A stretch of 64,000 nucleotides of DNA from Pipra filicauda (Eukaryota; Chordata; Aves; Passeriformes; Pipridae): contig NW_024104554.1 of NCBI RefSeq assembly GCF_003945595.2, forward strand, positions 124,001-188,000. Direction: 5' to 3'. The notes below the pieces were generated by a model. That model was not told the origin of the DNA. It was given only the letters and a program-made list of their open reading frames with translations, and did no database searches. Below, piece by piece: positions 61,621 through 64,000 of this stretch; positions within the stretch are counted from its first letter, which is position 1, and each line of letters begins with the position of its first letter. Both the position numbers and the translations under genes were made by a program.

Positions 61621-64000
61621 TTTGCACTTATTTCTTTTCCTCTTTTCTTCAGTATGCCTTATTTATCACTTCACACCAGAATAAGGGTCAGTATTTTAGG
61701 TATGAAAAGCTTGCTGGGAGAGGCAGTCATTAGAGAGACTATGATGTGAGAGATGTCAGAGCAGAGGAAGAGCAGATATACTTAAGGAATAGAGATCTTT
61801 TTTTCAGATTTAACGTATGCAAATTTTGAGCTAAATGCAGTCTGAATTTGTCTTAAATGCAGTAATCTTTCAATCAGGTTGAAAGAAGATGCATGGTGTC
61901 CATGTAGAAGAGAAGTAGGATTGTAATTTCCCGCTCGGATCCTTCTATGACTTTCTAATTGCTTTCTAATCACTTAAGCAAATATAACATATTACTATAT
62001 GGCATTAAACCACTGTATCTTGTACACTTAGTTGTGTGAACGACATGTCTGAAATAAATCTTTTAAACTCAATGCATTTTAATAGTCCTGAATTAAAAAA
62101 GTTTGAATACTGAGCATCAATTCAGATGTGTAATACCAGATTCAAAACTGATGTAAAATTTTGGTATATTTTTCATAGGAAACATACAATGCATTTCAGA
62201 ATTGTCAGAGAAGGGTGCACCATGATTTGCCTATCAGATGCTAACATATGGCAGGGAAAACTGGCACCCCATTTGCTCTCAGTATCTATCACGCTGTCTA
62301 CTGAAGTGCAATGATAATGAATGCTGTAGCTTGCATTCTTTTCAGGGCTTGAAGATACTGTTCTAATACCACCATCTGGGACAAAAAAAAGCTTTGATAA
62401 CTCAGCTCTTTCAAAGCAAACAAAATCCTGTGTATGAAAGTCTGAAAATGTAGTTCAGTTAAAGGTGAGTTTTCTTAATTAATGGATAAAGAAATTAATG
62501 TTTTTCCTACTCTGTTCTTGATGAATGATGAGTTTTCATTGGCGATTTTAAACTTTTTTTTTTCAGATTAATATTTTTTGATCTCAAAAGTGCTTATGCT
62601 TCAGTGAGTGTTATCCTTCATTTTTATGTCTGTCTGAAGCCAAGATATAAAGACAAAGTTAGTATTAGACTGTTGTTTTTGGCCCAGGTGATTTGCCAGT
62701 AGGAAAGCCTTGCCAGCTTGTTTCTCTTTTGGGAGAAGAAATTAGTGATAAAGGTGCTTTGTTACTGGATTGGCTGTTTTTTGTCACCAAAACCTGTTGA
62801 TTTTCTGAAAAATGTGCATAGCCTTTGCCGAATGTAGTAAGTAGTCGCAGCAGAGATTTTCCTGTCTACCTTTCCATCACTGTAATAGCTCACAGAACTC
62901 TACTCAAGTAATAATTGTATTCTTTTTGCTGACTTTCTCATTGCTTTTCATAGATGAAAGGTGCTTCTGATAACCAAACATTTCTCCTGTATTTCTGATC
63001 ATTTGTCAGAACTTTTCAAAAAGGTGATGATCAGTCTTAGATGTCAGTGGGTATGAGATTCACTGGGCATATTCCTCTGTTTTTTTGGATATCTTTTATG
63101 AATGGCAAATATCTGCATTTATTTTCATTAATTACATGTACATACCAATATGATACTCAGAAATATAAGGAAAGACTGTTTGGGGATGTAGGTCTACAAT
63201 TAAATAATCTACTTTGCTAATGACACAGAAGGCTATTATTGTCATCCTAAGACAGTATCTCATTCATATACTTTCATAAAATAAGAAACATCTGTGTTGT
63301 GTTTCTTCCAGTAGAAGAACAAAATATTCCAACTGTTATGTGCATCTGGTGCTGCTTTTCAGTGTTATGTATCACAGCATTTGTGGCAAAATCCCCAAAG
63401 TTTTTCATTTTCTTTTCTCTCTCTAATTCTTATTCTCTCTGTACAATTAACTTCTATACTGCTATTCTTACCATCACCAAATCAGACTTTCTGCTCTGAA
63501 CAGATAATTGACATCATCAGCAAAGTCATGAAAAAGCTATAAGACAAGTAAAGATGGAAGTAAAGCATTTACAGTTGAAAGTATTTTTGATCTGAAATAA
63601 ACAGTCATGAAAAAAATTTAGAATTCAATGCACTGACCACAGTGATATCTCTTTCCATGGCAGATGGCAGCTAAATCTGTAATAATAAACCTCTTAAAGC
63701 CTCTTCATAACTTTTTTCCATTCATGCCCCCCTCCCCCCTTTGTAATCCACGACTTACCCTTTTTTGATAGTAACAATTTTTTTGGTCCTAAAAAAAAGT
63801 ACCTGCTCATGGGATTTTCCAAAAATTCCAAGTTTTGTAAGTTGGGCACTTAAAGTACATTTCTGGACCTGGTCTAACTCGAATGACTCAAGTAGCTGTT
63901 CACAAGGGACAAACAATTCTGGTGAAATTTAGATATTTAGAGAAGAAAGCACTCTTCATGAATGTAAAGGTAGTGAAAGCCCAACTGTTAGGATTTTTTT
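61621..64000. other. Unique AT-rich non-coding DNA
   Basis: No exon or interspersed repeat was recognised. A C-rich run (gcccccctcccccc) lies near 63726-63739. The window ends in a T run. Confidence 0.6.

Noticed and set aside
1..64000. CRISPR array, operon, phage or bacterial system
   Set aside because: There are no regularly spaced repeats or prokaryotic gene organisation; the repeats are those of a bird genome.

Overview
The window reads as nuclear DNA from a songbird (passerine). It is AT-rich, non-coding, full of short A/T runs, and has only the short accidental ORFs expected of such sequence. The lineage is read from the repeats. There are several CR1 LINEs in both orientations, several ERVL-type solo or partial LTRs of the kind common in birds, and one tRNA-Ile-derived SINE with a CR1-like tail, which matches my recollection of the zebra-finch family TguSINE1. 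I see no bacterial, organellar or viral gene, no rRNA, no functional tRNA and no CRISPR array.

Layout. 1-9941: unique sequence with a T/G-rich tract near 4.26-4.4 kb. 9942-10677: degraded minus-strand CR1. 10678-17009: unique, with a 23-bp tandem duplication and a GT/AT microsatellite. 17010-17300: CR1 3' tail on plus. 19579-20155: ERVL-type solo LTR on plus. 21624-21650: perfect 13-bp-arm palindrome. 21705-21889: internally deleted LTR on minus. 23805-26530: a young-looking 5'-truncated CR1 on plus with endonuclease and reverse transcriptase, broken by only two 1-nt shifts. 26840-27401: a second solo LTR on minus with a perfect 5-bp target duplication. 31849-33083: minus-strand CR1 carrying the nested SINE at 32522-32658. 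33084-49019: a long unique stretch holding isolated regulatory-like motifs (CRE, RFX X-box, an octamer hairpin). 49020-49545: GC-rich LTR-like repeat, followed at 49.9-50.04 kb by a TATA-like box and a possible splice donor. 55984-56882: CR1 on plus. 59040-59390: GC-rich island of unknown origin. 61367-61620: 5' part of another LTR on minus. The remainder is unique sequence.

No host protein-coding exon could be supported, so the window is either a gene desert or lies inside large introns. The only recognisable proteins are fragments of the CR1 ORF2 polyprotein. The biology visible here is retrotransposition: CR1 supplies the endonuclease and RT, and the SINE's tail resembles CR1 3' ends, which is the expected basis for mobilisation by CR1. 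The LTRs appear to be remnants of endogenous retroviruses that lost their internal genes, most likely by LTR-LTR recombination. No coordinates came from alignment software. Repeat boundaries are by eye and may be off by tens of bases, except where target duplications fix them.
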